Position numbers and translations under genes: made by a program. A stretch of DNA of 64,000 bases from Pyxicephalus adspersus (Eukaryota; Chordata; Amphibia; Anura; Pyxicephalidae). Of this stretch, positions 11,588 to 22,990 are shown in pieces. The notes below the pieces were generated by a model. The model worked only from the letters and a program-made list of their open reading frames with translations, had not been told where the DNA came from and did no database searches. Numbering within the stretch: position 1 is the stretch's first letter; every line of letters begins with the position of its first letter. Location of the stretch: assembly GCF_032062135.1 (NCBI RefSeq), contig NC_092864.1, positions 16,689,762 to 16,753,761 of the forward strand. Direction: 5' to 3'.

Positions 11588-11664
11588 CACCATTGGAGAA
11601 TTTTTACTTCCTGCTTTAGAAGTTGAGAAGACAGGAAGTGACCTAAAAGTTCTCCAATGGTGAA
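11588..11664. repeat. Long imperfect hairpin inside an interspersed element
   Basis: The left arm 'caccattggagaattttta', followed by 'cttcctg', pairs with the right arm 'caggaagtgacc', followed by 'aagttctccaatggtg'. The loop is about 20 bases. The surrounding sequence (about 11495-11720) looks like a MITE body. No target duplication was identified. Confidence 0.6.
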
Positions 11665-12046
11665 CGTTGAGAAGAGAATCTAACCTTTCAATACCTATCC
11701 AAAAGTGGAATTGAGTCATTTTACCATGTTTAAATGATCAAAATTTAGAAACAAAAAGATGCTGAAAATCCTTAGTCTGGTCTCAATACACCACATTGGG
11801 AGTGCTAGCACTCCAAGTCTAGGCCAGATTCTCTACTGTTTGTGCAAGCTGGATCCAAGTAGTACTATGGACAGCTGAGATTACCATACTGACCTGTGCC
11901 CGCCACATTGGTACATTAGGAGAAGCACAGATACAATAATCATAGTACCCCATTCTGACTTCTTATATGAAAAGTAGTGCCAGCCCCAAACTGATGTAAA
12001 AACAAAAGACTAAGGGCTTCTGTTCTGCTGTACAGTAAGAGAAGAC

Positions 12047-12367
12047 CTAAAATACATATCTTTGCCAAGGCAGATTAATCACATGATCAACAGCTGTGGG
12101 AATTTTAGAGTTCTTGTTGCATTTGATGAGGTTAAAGTGCATGTGCAAGAAATTATTACGACAAAACTTAAAATAAGAGCAATGGGAAGAGCAATGGAGA
12201 TTCTTACTTGAGAAAGGTTTCTCTTTGCAGATGCATTTTGGTAGAATTTTTTTAATCAAATTTCCACAATTCATTTTGTTGGACTGAATCGGGCCTTGGT
12301 CCTGGTTCACATCTATGCAGGTCATCAAATCACATTTCTGTGTGGTGGAGACAAGCAGCCTATTCAT
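12047..12367 (-). other. Unassigned 106-codon open frame
   Basis: The frame contains EKPFSSKNLHCSSHC and FLHMHFNLIKC, which faintly recall zinc-finger spacing but do not make a C2H2 finger. There are no supporting splice sites, promoter or neighbour context. Open stretches of this size occur by chance elsewhere in this AT-rich window, so I regard it as probably non-coding. Confidence 0.1.
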
Positions 12368-13222
12368 GTAAAAGCATTACCATACAGTACAGAACACAAA
12401 GGTGAAGCAGACGTAACGGGGCAATACATGTTTACCACCAGGCTTTAGGCCTGGTTAAATATGCAATAGGTTGGTATTTAGGCCATCTTTCCTACTTCAG
12501 CACTTTGTGTCACAGACCTGGAACAAGTCTGCAGATCATGACTTCAGGATCTTCTGATCTGCATTACTGTTCTGCGTACTATCACTGTAATAGCCTGGAA
12601 ATCAACATTTCCATAAGCAGGCCTGAAATGGCAATATATACATACACAAAATAAATGGAGTATCCCGTAAGATCACGTTTTATACTTATGTGTGTAGAAG
12701 GTGGTATAGTAAATATTTGCATCCAGGTGCCAACATTACTGACATATTGAAGTGTGTCAAATAACATATCCCTGCCTGGATGCTGAGGTTCCTCTTCCCA
12801 GATGCTAGGACATGCTATGTCCTCCCAGAAAATTGTAGACATTTGGTGGTTGGAAGTACAGCACCCAGCTGGATAAGTTAGATATCAGCAATGCCTTGAC
12901 CTATTCAAGAAAGAATCAACTGCACCCATCACCTACTGTATGAAATAAATTCAGTGGCATATTTATAACATAAAGTAGTTATCGTCTTCTGCTCTGCCGT
13001 GCGCACCACCGCCACCCTATTTATTAATAGCTCAATATAGCTCTATGAATGTAGAGGAAGCAATTATGTAAGTTTGACAGGTATATGGTCAGACTCTCCC
13101 AGTTTTGTTTGTACAGAATCATCATTAAGTTCTGTTGAACTGCACCAGCTTCGGGGTTGACTAGCTGGTGCAATGAAATGTGCATATGTAGGGCACATTG
13201 CTGTGTTTTTTTTATAAATATA

Positions 13223-13788
13223 TAGTGGTACCTCGGTATAAGTCCGCTTTGTCTATAAGTCCAACTTGGTATAAGTACTGTTTGGACATGAACAAATTTG
13301 CTTGGTATACAACCTTTGTGCTAGAACTTGTATGGGTCAAAATGAGTCCTAACACCGCGTGCTAGCCTTATTTAGCTCTCCCGAGACAATGCCACGACTG
13401 CCCACGAGTGTCAGTATGCCAGTTTCCACCATTCGGTGAACAACCCGCGCTATAACTTTCTGTGAATTACAGAACATCTCCTCCTCCTCCTTTCTTAGCA
13501 CCATCCTAGTAGGCACTCCACTCTTCTCAGCAAGGTAAAGTGAGGTTACATTTTCATTTATTTCATCTGCTTTTGTATTTATGTATTTTAGTATTAAGCA
13601 ATGTTTAAATTATTTTATACAGCCCCATCAATGTATATTATGCCAATAACAATAGGATTTTTTTTCATGGGAACCAATTAATCATTTTCCTTTTATTTCT
13701 TATGAGAAAAATTTGTTTGGTATACGTCCTGTTTGGTAAAAGTCCAAGGACCTGGAATGTATTAAGGTCTTATACCAAGATACCACTG
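13223..13788. mobile_element. Tigger/pogo-like Tc1-mariner MITE, TA duplication
   Basis: The left end is tAGTGGTACCTCGGTATAAG. The right end, read on the minus strand, is CAGTGGTATCTTGGTATAAG. Both are flanked by TA (13221-13222 and 13789-13790). The ends repeat internally as sub-motifs ('ataagtccgctttgtctata', 'ataagtccaacttggtataa'), as is usual for Tigger-like ends. The element is 566 bp and has no transposase frame. The pogo/Tigger assignment is from end similarity and TA duplication. Confidence 0.75.
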
Positions 13789-14289
13789 TATGTGCTTTGG
13801 TGTTTTTATGCAGTGATAACGCCAAGGCACAGCCATACCACTGCTTTTTAATTGTGACCCTTAGCTTTTTTACCGGGCCACAGAAAAGATCATGAAGTAT
13901 TTTGTACTTTGAAGTGTCTAGTGATGTCTTATGCGTACACATGATGTGAATTGATATATAAAATGTATATACAGTAAAATGACGAGGCCTGCTCAGACAT
14001 ACAGCTGTACAACAGATTGGTAATCCCTAGACAACTATTCCTGTAAATGTTAACAGTTTGTTGGTCAAACTTAAAGGAATTTCAAGTAAGAAAAGTAAGA
14101 AATGGCAGTCTATATCCAGACACCTGCATGGAGAAAATACTGAGATCGCCATTGCTGTACTCTCCTTTTAAAAATGCTAGTAGCCTCCTGATCCAAAGAC
14201 TATTTTCTCTGTTACTGACTGGGAACAAGTATGCAGAGCAAGAGCTATACCCTATAGCTTTATGCCCAGTAATGCTTTGCCAAACCTCT

Positions 14290-15215
14290 CCAGTCTTTAC
14301 CTCTCTGCCCCATAGCTATATGCTCCATAACTCTCTGTTTTATAGCTCTCTGCCCTCTAGGTCTTTGCCATTAGCTCTCTGCCCCATAGTTATATGCTCA
14401 ATAACTCTAATCCATAGCTCTCTGTCCCTTTGGTCTTTCCCCTAACTATCTGCCCAATTGCTATATCCTTCATACCTTTTTGCCCTGTAGGTCTTTGCTC
14501 CTAGCTATCTGTCTTTGCTATAGCTATAAACTTCATAAGTCTCTGTCCCATAGCTCTCTGCCCTATAGGTCTTTGCCATTCGCTCTCTGTCCCATTGCTA
14601 TATGCTCCATAACTCTCTGCCCTGTAGGTTCTTGCTCCTAGCTCTCTGTCCAATAGCTATATGCCCCATAACTCTGTTCCATAGCTCTCTGCCCTATAGG
14701 TCTTTGCAATTAGCTCTCTGCCCCATAGCAATATACTCCATAACTCTCTGCCCTGTAGGTCTTTGCTCCTAGCTCTCTGCCCGATAGCTATATGCCCCAT
14801 ACCTCTGTTCCATTGCTCTCTGCCCTAAAGGCCTTTGTTCCTAGCTCTCTCCCCAATAGCTATATTCTCAATAACTCCGTTCCATAGCTCTCTGCCCTAT
14901 AGGTCTTTGCCGTTAGCTCTCTGCCCTATAGCTATATGATTCATAACTCTCTGCCCTGTAGGTCTTTGCTCCTAGCTTTCTGCCCAATAGCTGTATTCTC
15001 CATAACTCTGTTCCATAGCTTCCTGTCCTGTAGGTCTTTGCTCCTAGCTCTCTGTCAGATAGCTATATTCTCCATAACTCTGTTCCATAGCTCTCTGTCC
15101 TGTAGGTCTTTGCTTCTAGCTCTCTGCCAATAGCTATATGCCCCATAACTCTATTCCGTAGCTCTCTGCCCTATGAGTCTTTGCCCCATTGCTCTCTACC
15201 AAAAAACTCTCTGCT
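14290..15215 (+). repeat. Minisatellite with alternating 59- and 72-bp units
   Basis: About 13 units begin 'tctttgc' and end 'agg'. The long unit equals the short unit plus a 13-base duplication ('ttccatagctctc') of its own internal motif. Short and long units tend to alternate in the first part, while the last units are all long. The plus-strand frames here (Leu, Ser, Ile and Cys-rich) are by-products of the repeat. Confidence 0.9.
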
Positions 15216-15484
15216 TAATAGCATTAGTTTGCCATCACTCAACATGCTTGTTCCAAATCAATGACTTAAATGTATTATTCCTAGGGACAACCAGGAAACT
15301 AATACATTCAGGAAGAGGTCAGCAATGTCTACTCTTTTCTTTCGGTAGTGGTTCCCTTTTAATGTTCACCATTTGTATGGGAGCTCCTATTTGTCCTCAG
15401 CTCCTCTAAGGAAAGTCTGAGGGTCTGGTTTACAGTTTAGTGGCACGAGGCTTTAGCTCTAAGCCTTTACTATTTCTCAAATTG

Positions 15485-15675
15485 CTCCCCTATTTTGAGC
15501 TGCCGTATTGAGTGGGAGTAGAAATATGTTAATGAGGTTTAAGAATAGCGCAGGCGACCAGACGCAATTATTGCACCTGTCGTCAGATGCAGAACAGGTG
15601 TACACAAGACTACAAGCAATAACTTCATCATCAAATGTCACTATGCAGTGTTAGGTTTTAATTTTACATTTCTGA
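15485..15675. promoter_or_regulatory. Candidate conserved non-coding block
   Basis: Unique sequence of mixed composition with no repeat similarity. It includes 'aggcgaccagacgcaattat' and 'ctgtcgtcagatgcagaaca', and a CAGGTG E-box near 15595. It has the look of a conserved element, but conservation was not tested. Confidence 0.25.
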
Positions 15676-15934
15676 AAAAAACGCTTAAATTCCCAAGACA
15701 AAAAAAGTCATGCCAATTCCTTCAAGTAAGCAATATCATGTAGTCTTCTCTGCACACGCCAAACATAAAGAAGTACAATATAAATTCTACCATATCTGCA
15801 GATGATATAGCAATCCAACAAACTTTAAAACCAAATCTGGTGCAGCTGCTTACAGAGGCAGCCATTATAGTAGATTCTACCCATGATACAAGGTATGATT
15901 TCTTTTACAGAGGCTTAAATGAGCATTTTTTTTT

Positions 15935-16150
15935 TCTCCATCGTGTGCATAAATGTAAAATATTGTAGCGGGTCAGCAAACACAGTGTCACAAATCATAC
16001 ACATGAATGAATGTATGCATTAAATAAACATCATCCAGCTCATTAATTAAATGTCTAGCTAGGTAAAAAGGGATGAAACGGGACTTTGGTGTCGAAATGA
16101 CAGGACGTCAAAACAAGGAATTAATGAATAATGATGGAAAAAGGTTTGAT
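15935..16150. promoter_or_regulatory. Candidate conserved non-coding block with homeodomain-type sites
   Basis: Unique AT-rich sequence containing 'agctcattaattaaatg', 'ggaattaatgaataatg' and 'gataactaataac', with several TAAT cores. It also contains 'gacaggacgtca'. No repeat family was recognised. This is a visual judgement only. Confidence 0.25.
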
Positions 16151-16740
16151 AACTAATAACGAGCACCTTGTAAAAAATGAGATCTTAGTATTAATAGGTG
16201 GAGGTGTGGGGGAGCCAAGAAAGGTAATAAGAGTTACCTTCTCAGAGAAGAGTTATTGCAGTATAGCCTTAGCTGAGCTGTAACTCCATCCTGCCGACGT
16301 CTCCTGGACCAGAATCAAATAATGATATGAGAAAAAAATGAAAATGACAGTGGGAGTCCATAGCAAATGAGATGAACATATGGAGAAGGGGGAGAACGGT
16401 CCCTTGACCCGGGTGTCCTGTGTTCCTGTTCCGAGCAGGATTTGCCCACCACCTGTTGGGGGTTAATCTATGGAGCAACATCTCCTGGATTTTTCAGCCT
16501 CCCTTTTGCCTCTCCTGTGTATCCATTTCTGCCAGCCTGTCTTGAAACAACTTTGCACTGTGCTCACAACAAGCCATTAATATCCCTGTTCTGAAATTTT
16601 ATCTAATGCTATCTACCTAATCCTTTCTAGACTCTATCTGTCTTGCCAGGTTATCCATCCTCATAGCTGCAGCTTTCATCATTTAAACAACTCTCACTAA
16701 CACTTACCTGCTGTTAATCTACCTTTGACTCTTCGTTCAT

Positions 16741-16975
16741 CTCCAGCAGTCGGTAAGAGCATAGCCTCTGAGCATTCATATGGAGCAAGTCGTTGCACCA
16801 CCTGCGGTCTGTTAGCGCGCTCCCCCGCTGCCCATCCTCGTCCGTGTCAGACCCGAAACACAAGCGCCCCTTCTACCTGATGCTGCTCACCTCTCTATCC
16901 CCGTTCCTCCCGTTCTCACTCTTTTCTGCCCCTCTCCGCCTGTCTTTTTCCCAATCTTGTTTCTATAGAAACTAG
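16741..16975. other. CpG-enriched patch with pyrimidine-rich tail
   Basis: It contains about a dozen CpGs in roughly 150 bases ('gttagcgcgctcccccgctg', 'cctcgtccgtgtcag', 'cccgaaacacaagcgcc'), in contrast to the CpG-poor surroundings. It is followed by a long pyrimidine run ending 'tttctatag', a splice-acceptor look-alike. A GTAAGAGC donor-like string is at 16752. It could be a small CpG island or alternative promoter, or a GC-rich repeat. No transcript evidence. Confidence 0.3.
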
Positions 16976-18514
16976 ATTAGCTGGGGGAGGGGGGGGGTGG
17001 ACTGTAACGGCCCCATGTGACTAAGATTCCAACACTGAAGAATCTCTCGCTTTTTTTCTGGATACAGGCTTTTTTTACATAACAACAAACCATTGTTACT
17101 GGTACCCAAGGAGTCTGAAAAGGCCCTAGTGAGATAAAAATGCTTTCAGGTTAGCACAGTGGGGCCAAGCAAGGATGCCAAACGAAGTTCCCTGCTAGCT
17201 GCGCACACGCTGGACATTGTTCTAACGTGCACCAAAGTTTTAAATATCCAAATAGATACTAACGTGTGCTAATGGATGATCTTCTGCTGCACAAACTTCT
17301 ATTAAATTAATAACTAATGAAGAGTTACCATTTGCCCAAAGTTTCTTCAAAAATTGGAGGGTATTGGTGAAATTGGAGCCAGGGGGAAAGGTGATTCCCA
17401 AGGTTGAGTTTTGTTGGTGCTCTGGGGTTTAAATAATGCCTGAGGGTTATAGAAGCACCTTTATTATTTTAAGAATTTTCTAAAGTAGGAAAAAAAAGCA
17501 CAATGCCAAAAAATAAAAATAAAGCAATACATACAAAATATTCAAATACAAAAATAAGTAGGCCATAGCAAAACTTTAGAAAAACACACAGAGCTTTGCA
17601 CATTACAAATTGAAAATTAAAGATATATATTCTTCTAACTTGTACTTAAGAAATGTATATAACATTCCCTGTAAGGGCCAATATGTAGAAATATTTATTG
17701 TGGTTTAACCCATCTTTCAATTTGGTCCTCCCATGTACACAAATCATCGTCTACTTTTAGTGTGAAAATGAACCAAGCTCTATTGTTTTTAACGGGACCT
17801 GAAGCTGAAAGCAGCACATGTGCAGTAGCATGCTGCTCCATTATTCTTGCGGTAGGGCTTGAACCAGTGATGCATTGGGCCGTGGTAAGCACATTTACAT
17901 ATTATGACATCCTAGATAAGTTCCATTCACATTTCTTAGGATGGGGTAGATGGAATTCTGTTCTTTATAGCACAGCAACAAAACACAAGACTCAAAAGCA
18001 GGTGAAGTGCAATTAAAATGAATGTAACTTCATTCAGAAGAGCCCAGTGATGTGACCAGCTCTCCTCCAGCTCAGAGCTTTCTCTGCTGTGATTTTAGCG
18101 CTGTACACCATGATCCACAATTTATGAATGGGTTATAAAATGTGGGCTGCAGTGTGTGTACTTTGGCATTTAATGAAGACTAGATATAGATATCCGCCCT
18201 CCATGTTTATAATAGAGGAAAGCAAAACTTGCCTATACACCAAAAAAAAAAAAAAACATATAAAAAATGTGTAGGTCATTCCTATTTCCAAACAAATTTG
18301 AATATTTGAAAATTCACTAACATTGGCATCTGTTATTTTGTGGCTAAATCAGTTTGTCTAAAACCACCCCACTCATTTCTAATTATCAAATCCTTAAGAA
18401 TAGGCGAAATATCTTTATTCAGTGAAAAGCATGAAGAAGACTCAAGCTTTCTATACCTGGCAGTGGTTCTCTGTCACATATTCATTCAAAGATTTTGACT
18501 AGGAAAGTTGGTAC

Positions 18515-18626
18515 CTCGAGTGAAGTGGAATTTGTACATATCCTTTGTGCTGTGTTGGTGGCTGTTCCTCCAGCGTTTCCAGAAAGAGTCATCCATCAGC
18601 ATCTCCAGCACCTGCTGCAGCAAGTC
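18515..18626 (-). CDS. Candidate internal exon (unrecognised protein)
   Basis: Minus strand, 112 bases. The acceptor is ctccttactgcaaag and the donor is CGAG|GTACCA, which is usable but not ideal. There are 37 open codons plus one base. The peptide begins DLLQQVLEMLMDDSFWKRWR and ends STKDMYKFHFTR. Codons are CTG- and CAG-rich with G or C in third position, unlike the AT-rich surroundings. It starts in phase 0, matching the end of the candidate exon at 20407-20152. It could form an amphipathic helix following a membrane segment. A faint likeness of YKFHFTR to a neuromedin-precursor stretch was considered and is too short to use. Confidence 0.42.
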
Positions 18627-19199
18627 CTTTGCAGTAAGGAGCGCGATTTAGAGATTTCTGCTTTTCTTTTATACAAATGTACACAATTCATTCATCGTGC
18701 ATGTCATGGGTGGTAATGTGAGATGACACCAATACAAATCTGCTTGCTAGCAATATCAGTTACACCCCATACACACATGCTTTAAGACCCATGTGGGATG
18801 ATAGTTTGTCAGCAGTTTTTTATGTAAGATTTCAAAATTTTAGATGTTGTGTTAACAACAGGGTTGCAGAAAAAAAGGGAGAGGAAAAACATGTCGTCTT
18901 TTGCTCACAAATTGGCGTTAAAGGATAAGGTTAAAATGAAAAAAGAAACTTTATGCTGAGATTTCAGCATAATACACAACAAAGCATGTGTTCCCAAACA
19001 AAAAACACACAGACAATAGGCAGAAAGCAGGCATCACCAGTAATTGCATAAAAAACGGGGCACTAACCAAATATAAGAAGAGCACCCCATATGCACAGCA
19101 TTTCAGCTTCTTGAACCACGCCATTCTGTCACTTGGGACCCTGGAAAAATTGCCCAATTTGCCCTACCCTAAAACCATCCCTGTCCCAATCTTGATGTA

Positions 19200-19430
19200 A
19201 TGCAGAACCATCCATGATCACTGAACAACCGTACACACAATAGATAGCGAACAATCGTCGCCCAAACAGATCTGCCGGGACAGTCGTTTGTTTCCACTGA
19301 AATCCTCGTTCATCCGCGTCGTTGTGTACTTTTTTGTTAACGATTATCGGACGAAGAGTTGTTAGTCGTTCGTTTCCAACGATAATTATTGCATGTGTGT
19401 ATGCAACTTTAGGCAGGTCTTTCTTACTCT
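19200..19430. mobile_element. MITE-like element, 'gttagtcgttcgtttccaac' family
   Basis: It contains 'gtacacacaatagatagcga', 'aacgattatcggacgaagag' and 'ttgcatgtgtgtatgcaact'. Parts of it recur, inverted or diverged, in the adjacent element at 19441-19682 ('cgttagttgttcgttttcca'). Confidence 0.5.
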
Positions 19431-19440
19431 TTGTATTAAC

Positions 19441-19682
19441 TAAAGCTGTGTACACACGTGCAATGGTTCTGCAGCACACTTTCTCCTTTACGTGTCACTT
19501 CCTGCATCATTCAAACGATTGTATCTAGCGCTTGTACATTATTGGTGGATTATAATTGAACGATTGTACCGTTACAGCATGTACAGAATTGTGCACAATA
19601 TGATCATTCAAAATAATCGTGCCTAATCGTTAGTTGTTCGTTTTCCAACAACAAATATTGCACATGTGTACCAAGCTTAAAA
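19441..19682. mobile_element. MITE with 'aagcTgtgtacacacgtgca' ends
   Basis: The left end 'aaagctgtgtacacacgtgc' pairs with the right end, read on the minus strand, 'aagcttggtacacatgtgca'. It is about 240 bp and non-coding. It lies beside a second element of similar composition at 19200-19430. Superfamily not determined. Confidence 0.6.
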
Positions 19683-20151
19683 TAGGATTGTCCTTTAAAG
19701 ACAGAGGGAATACTCTATCAATGAATTGCTGTCCCTTTGCTGTTCAATCACAAGCTGAGATGGCTCCTAGACCAGGCTCCATAGCTTAAAAGCAGTGTTG
19801 TGAGCTGAGACCTCTTGGATCTGCTGTTCACTTTGGCAAGAGTATCTGATTCATGGGACTAGCTGTTCACGTAGCTGTTTCTTTTCCTAAAAAGCCGTTT
19901 TATATCTGAACAGGACAAGCGTCAGGTATGTTAGAAGCACAGTTGTGGGTCATATATGCACCTGATATCCTGAAGTTATAAGCATGCAAGAGTAAATAAT
20001 TAACTTTTATTTTATCATATTAAACTCACATACATATAAGTATAATGTATTCTTTCTTAATATGTTTCCAGAGCTGCATTTAGACACAGTGTCAGCAATA
20101 TGTCAAGTTATATTCCTATGTTCAGTCTTTAAAACATCAATAAAAATTTAC

Positions 20152-20407
20152 TGAAAGCAAAGTGATCAGAGCTTCATATCCCAGTGTGACTCCACTTATA
20201 ACAGCAGTCTCAAGGGAAACCATGCAGATCAGCCAAATCAGGACTGCAAACGTGTTCCGGATCAGTTTTGTTTTCACCACCTTGGTCCAAAAATGTTTCC
20301 GCTTTGGGTGTACATTTTCAGGTTGAAATACCATCTGCTTTATTATATAATTCAGAGATGCCATTGGCAAGATTTTCTCGCAGTAGTTTGTATATCTGCT
20401 TCTTCCC
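20152..20407 (-). CDS. Candidate internal exon with a membrane-like segment (unrecognised protein)
   Basis: Minus strand, 256 bases. The acceptor is acttgtgtaattgtag and the donor is CTTTCA|GTAAAT. One leading base then 85 open codons, ending in phase 0. The first half is basic and polar (starts GRSRYTNYCEKILPMASLNY, later VHPKRKHFWTKVVKTKLIRN). It is followed by about 35 mostly hydrophobic residues (TFAVLIWLICMVSLETAVIS and GVTLGYEALITLLS), which would make one long or two short membrane helices with a positive-inside flank. A second frame is also open for the first 26 codons. The phase-0 end fits the exon at 18626-18515. No family recognised. Confidence 0.42.
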
Positions 20408-21539
20408 CTACAATTACACAAGTGTCCAGGTCCTTGTGAATCTCAGTAAAGAACATTTTAATGATCTTTGATCTTTCATGCAATGAACGGGAACTATTAA
20501 ATGCACTTTAATGCATGTCAGTGCCATGAATTTAAATGGCACCTTAATGATTCAAACACACAAGTGTAAATGGTCTGTGTTTCGTGGTTCGTTGAGTAAA
20601 ACAAATGGTGCAGGTTCAGTTTAAGTGGATTGTGGAGCTTTGGCAGCCATTCAAAATAAATGAGCTGCTAAAAGGAATTCACATGAAATGTGTAATACCA
20701 TACATTCAAGTGGGACTGCACTGGTGTTAATAAATTCTCACTCTTTTGTTTCATTTACCATACATTACTGCTCCTTAAAATGCATAAACATATGGAAACC
20801 ACTAATATACCGCCCCTGGAGGAGCCAGTGCTCATGGCACCAATCAGTGCCAGACACATGATCATAAAGCCAGAACACTGGGCACATAACAATGCCAGAT
20901 ACTGGTCACTTGATCTCTAGATTAGATACTTGGGGGACTTATATTCACCTATAAATTAAGCGACAACTACGTTGGAATTTGAGCATGCAACAAGAGTGAG
21001 AGGGGCTAGAGAGCTTCTTTTTACCATTTAAAGTATAGCACAGCCAAAATGTTGTGTAGTTTCTAACAGTGGTGTTCCTGTTTTCCTCTTGGCCACTACC
21101 ACTTTGTGCAGCCACATCAGTTGCACAGATGCTCTGATGATGTAGACATCCCATGATGCCTTGTAGATTCCAGGTCATATGCATTGTGTGTCAAAATGTC
21201 AACTTGGAGTTAAAACTGAACCAAGGAAAATAAAAAATAGACTTGCTGTGGGGGTATTACTGTACTACAAGTATTAAATGCCCATTTAGACTCAGATTAG
21301 ACCTTTTTTCCCGTGCTCTAGCAAGCTTGTCCTCCATATGGCAGGTCCCCTGCAGCCTCTTCCATAAAATGCTCTGCATTGGGGGCACAGGCACTGAGGT
21401 TATCCATGATCTGGCATCGTAAGTGAGGACCCAAAAGGCTTACCCACATATCAATGGGTAGAATAGATGTGTCAACCATCAAGGAAGCACGGGATAAGTA
21501 AAAAACACATACGCCCTGGCTCCTGGACTTCAGTTTTCA

Positions 21540-21934
21540 TATGAAACTAGATGATTACCCAGAATTGCCCGGGTATTTATTTATTGCAATCTTATGTTAT
21601 AGTCCAAAAAAAGTATGTAAAAATATAAGCAAAAGGCACACTGTGCTGAGCAATACATACACACATACATCCAAATATAGCTCTGACATATACAACATCG
21701 CCGTACAAAGATGACTGGTGTGCTCACATGAGTCTCAGTCGTATGTATAGCAAGTTTGGTTGAAATGTCTCCATGTGTTTCCTAATTATGACATACACAC
21801 ATACATCCAAATATAGCTCTGACATATAGCACAGCGCTGTACAAAGATGACTGGTGCACTCATATGAGTCTCAGTCATATGCATGGCAAGTTTGGTTGAA
21901 ATGTCTCCTTGCATTTTCGAGTGATGGTGCAACA
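21540..21934 (+). mobile_element. Retroelement-like 3' region with a 136-bp tandem duplication
   Basis: It begins 'gatgattacccagaattgcc'. Two copies of a block of about 136 bp follow ('ccaaatatagctctgacata' to 'caagtttggttgaaatgtct'), starting near 21655 and 21791. The second runs into the CATA/CACA array. This layout resembles the 3' ends of some non-LTR retrotransposons, whose tails are short tandem repeats. The class is uncertain and no coding remnant is visible. Confidence 0.5.
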
Positions 21935-21995
21935 TACACACACATACATACACACACATAGACATATACATACATACACACACACATACACACAC

Positions 21996-22026
<31 letters not shown>

Positions 22027-22235
22027 TACATACATACATACATACACACACACATACATACATACACACATAAATACACACATACATACATACACACATA
22101 AATACACACATACATACACACACACACATACACACATACATACACACACACATAAATACATACACACATACATACATACACACATACATACATACACACA
22201 TACACACATACATACACACATAAATACATACATAC
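21935..22235. repeat. (CATA)n/(CACA)n compound microsatellite, about 300 bp
   Basis: Alternating CATA and CACA blocks with periodic 'cataaata' variants. The three overlapping minus-strand frames (Tyr, Val, Cys and Met repeats) are artefacts of this array. Confidence 0.97.
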
Positions 22236-22798
22236 GATTTTTTATATATATATAGAAAGCACATTCATATTTGTGAATAAATGTACAATTGAATTTTCCT
22301 GCAACGGCTACAAATTGGAATACAAGTATGAATGGAGTTGGTTTTGAAAATGTTTACTTTATGAAAATAGCATTGCAAAAAAAAAAGCTGTATCCATGTG
22401 CTAGAAGATCCAGTAATAGAGCATATTTTTTTTCTTGATAATGCACTTTAAAATAAGCATAGGTCAGACGTTGGCGTCCATCCACACCACTGCTGTGCAT
22501 CATAGTAGCAGCTGAGAGTAAGCTCATGTACATCTCATATTTGCTGCACAGTCCATAGGGATGCTCGATTACTTACCTCACAACATGGAAAAGCAAGCTT
22601 CACATTTCATTAAACATCAGCTAAACATTTCTAATCATAAGCTGACTGCATAAAGCGTTCCCAATATATTCCAGAAAAGTGTATTTTTTCAAACAATTTG
22701 CATTTTACGCAGCTGCCTGTGTAATGCAACTGATAGCATATACAAATGAGAGAGGGAATCAAAGCAGGTTGAAATCAGGATTATTTGTACAGTAGCGT

Positions 22799-22990
22799 AC
22801 TTTTAAAGAGATACTGTCACCTGTTTATTCGAAGACTCCTTACTCCTGATCTTTTGAGGTCTTCCTACTTCAGGAGTTGATTCTTGTATCCAAAATAATC
22901 TGGGTGGATGATGCCATTGCCCCTCTTTACATGACTGTGTTGAGGACTAGAGGAGCACGAATGTGCAAAACACAGGTTCCCTTTAAAGTT
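22799..22990. mobile_element. MITE with 'ctttaaag...cacctg' ends
   Basis: The left end 'cttttaaagagatactgtca', then 'cctg', pairs with the right end, read on the minus strand, 'ctttaaagggaacctg'. About 190 bp, non-coding. The next 140 bp (to about 23130) carry another repeat-like block with a GTAAGT string on the minus strand ('aatacttaccatgctag') that I do not treat as an exon donor. Confidence 0.5.

Noticed and set aside
12582..12842. 86-codon minus-strand frame
   Set aside because: No splice context or recognised similarity. Length is within chance for this base composition.
14047..14445. 132-codon plus-strand frame rich in Leu, Ser and Cys
   Set aside because: Most of it lies in the 59/72-bp minisatellite.
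18515..18626. Neuromedin S/U precursor exon
   Set aside because: Only a short YK...FHF.R likeness. The amidated C-terminal motif of that family was not found downstream on the same strand.
21786..22264. Three overlapping minus-strand frames of 120-147 codons rich in Tyr, Val, Cys and Met
   Set aside because: They are translations of the CATA/CACA microsatellite in three frames. There is no other coding signal.
22560..22670. Near-perfect donor TGAG|GTAAGTAATC on the minus strand
   Set aside because: The upstream sequence has stops in all frames between usable acceptors. It could only be a non-coding exon.
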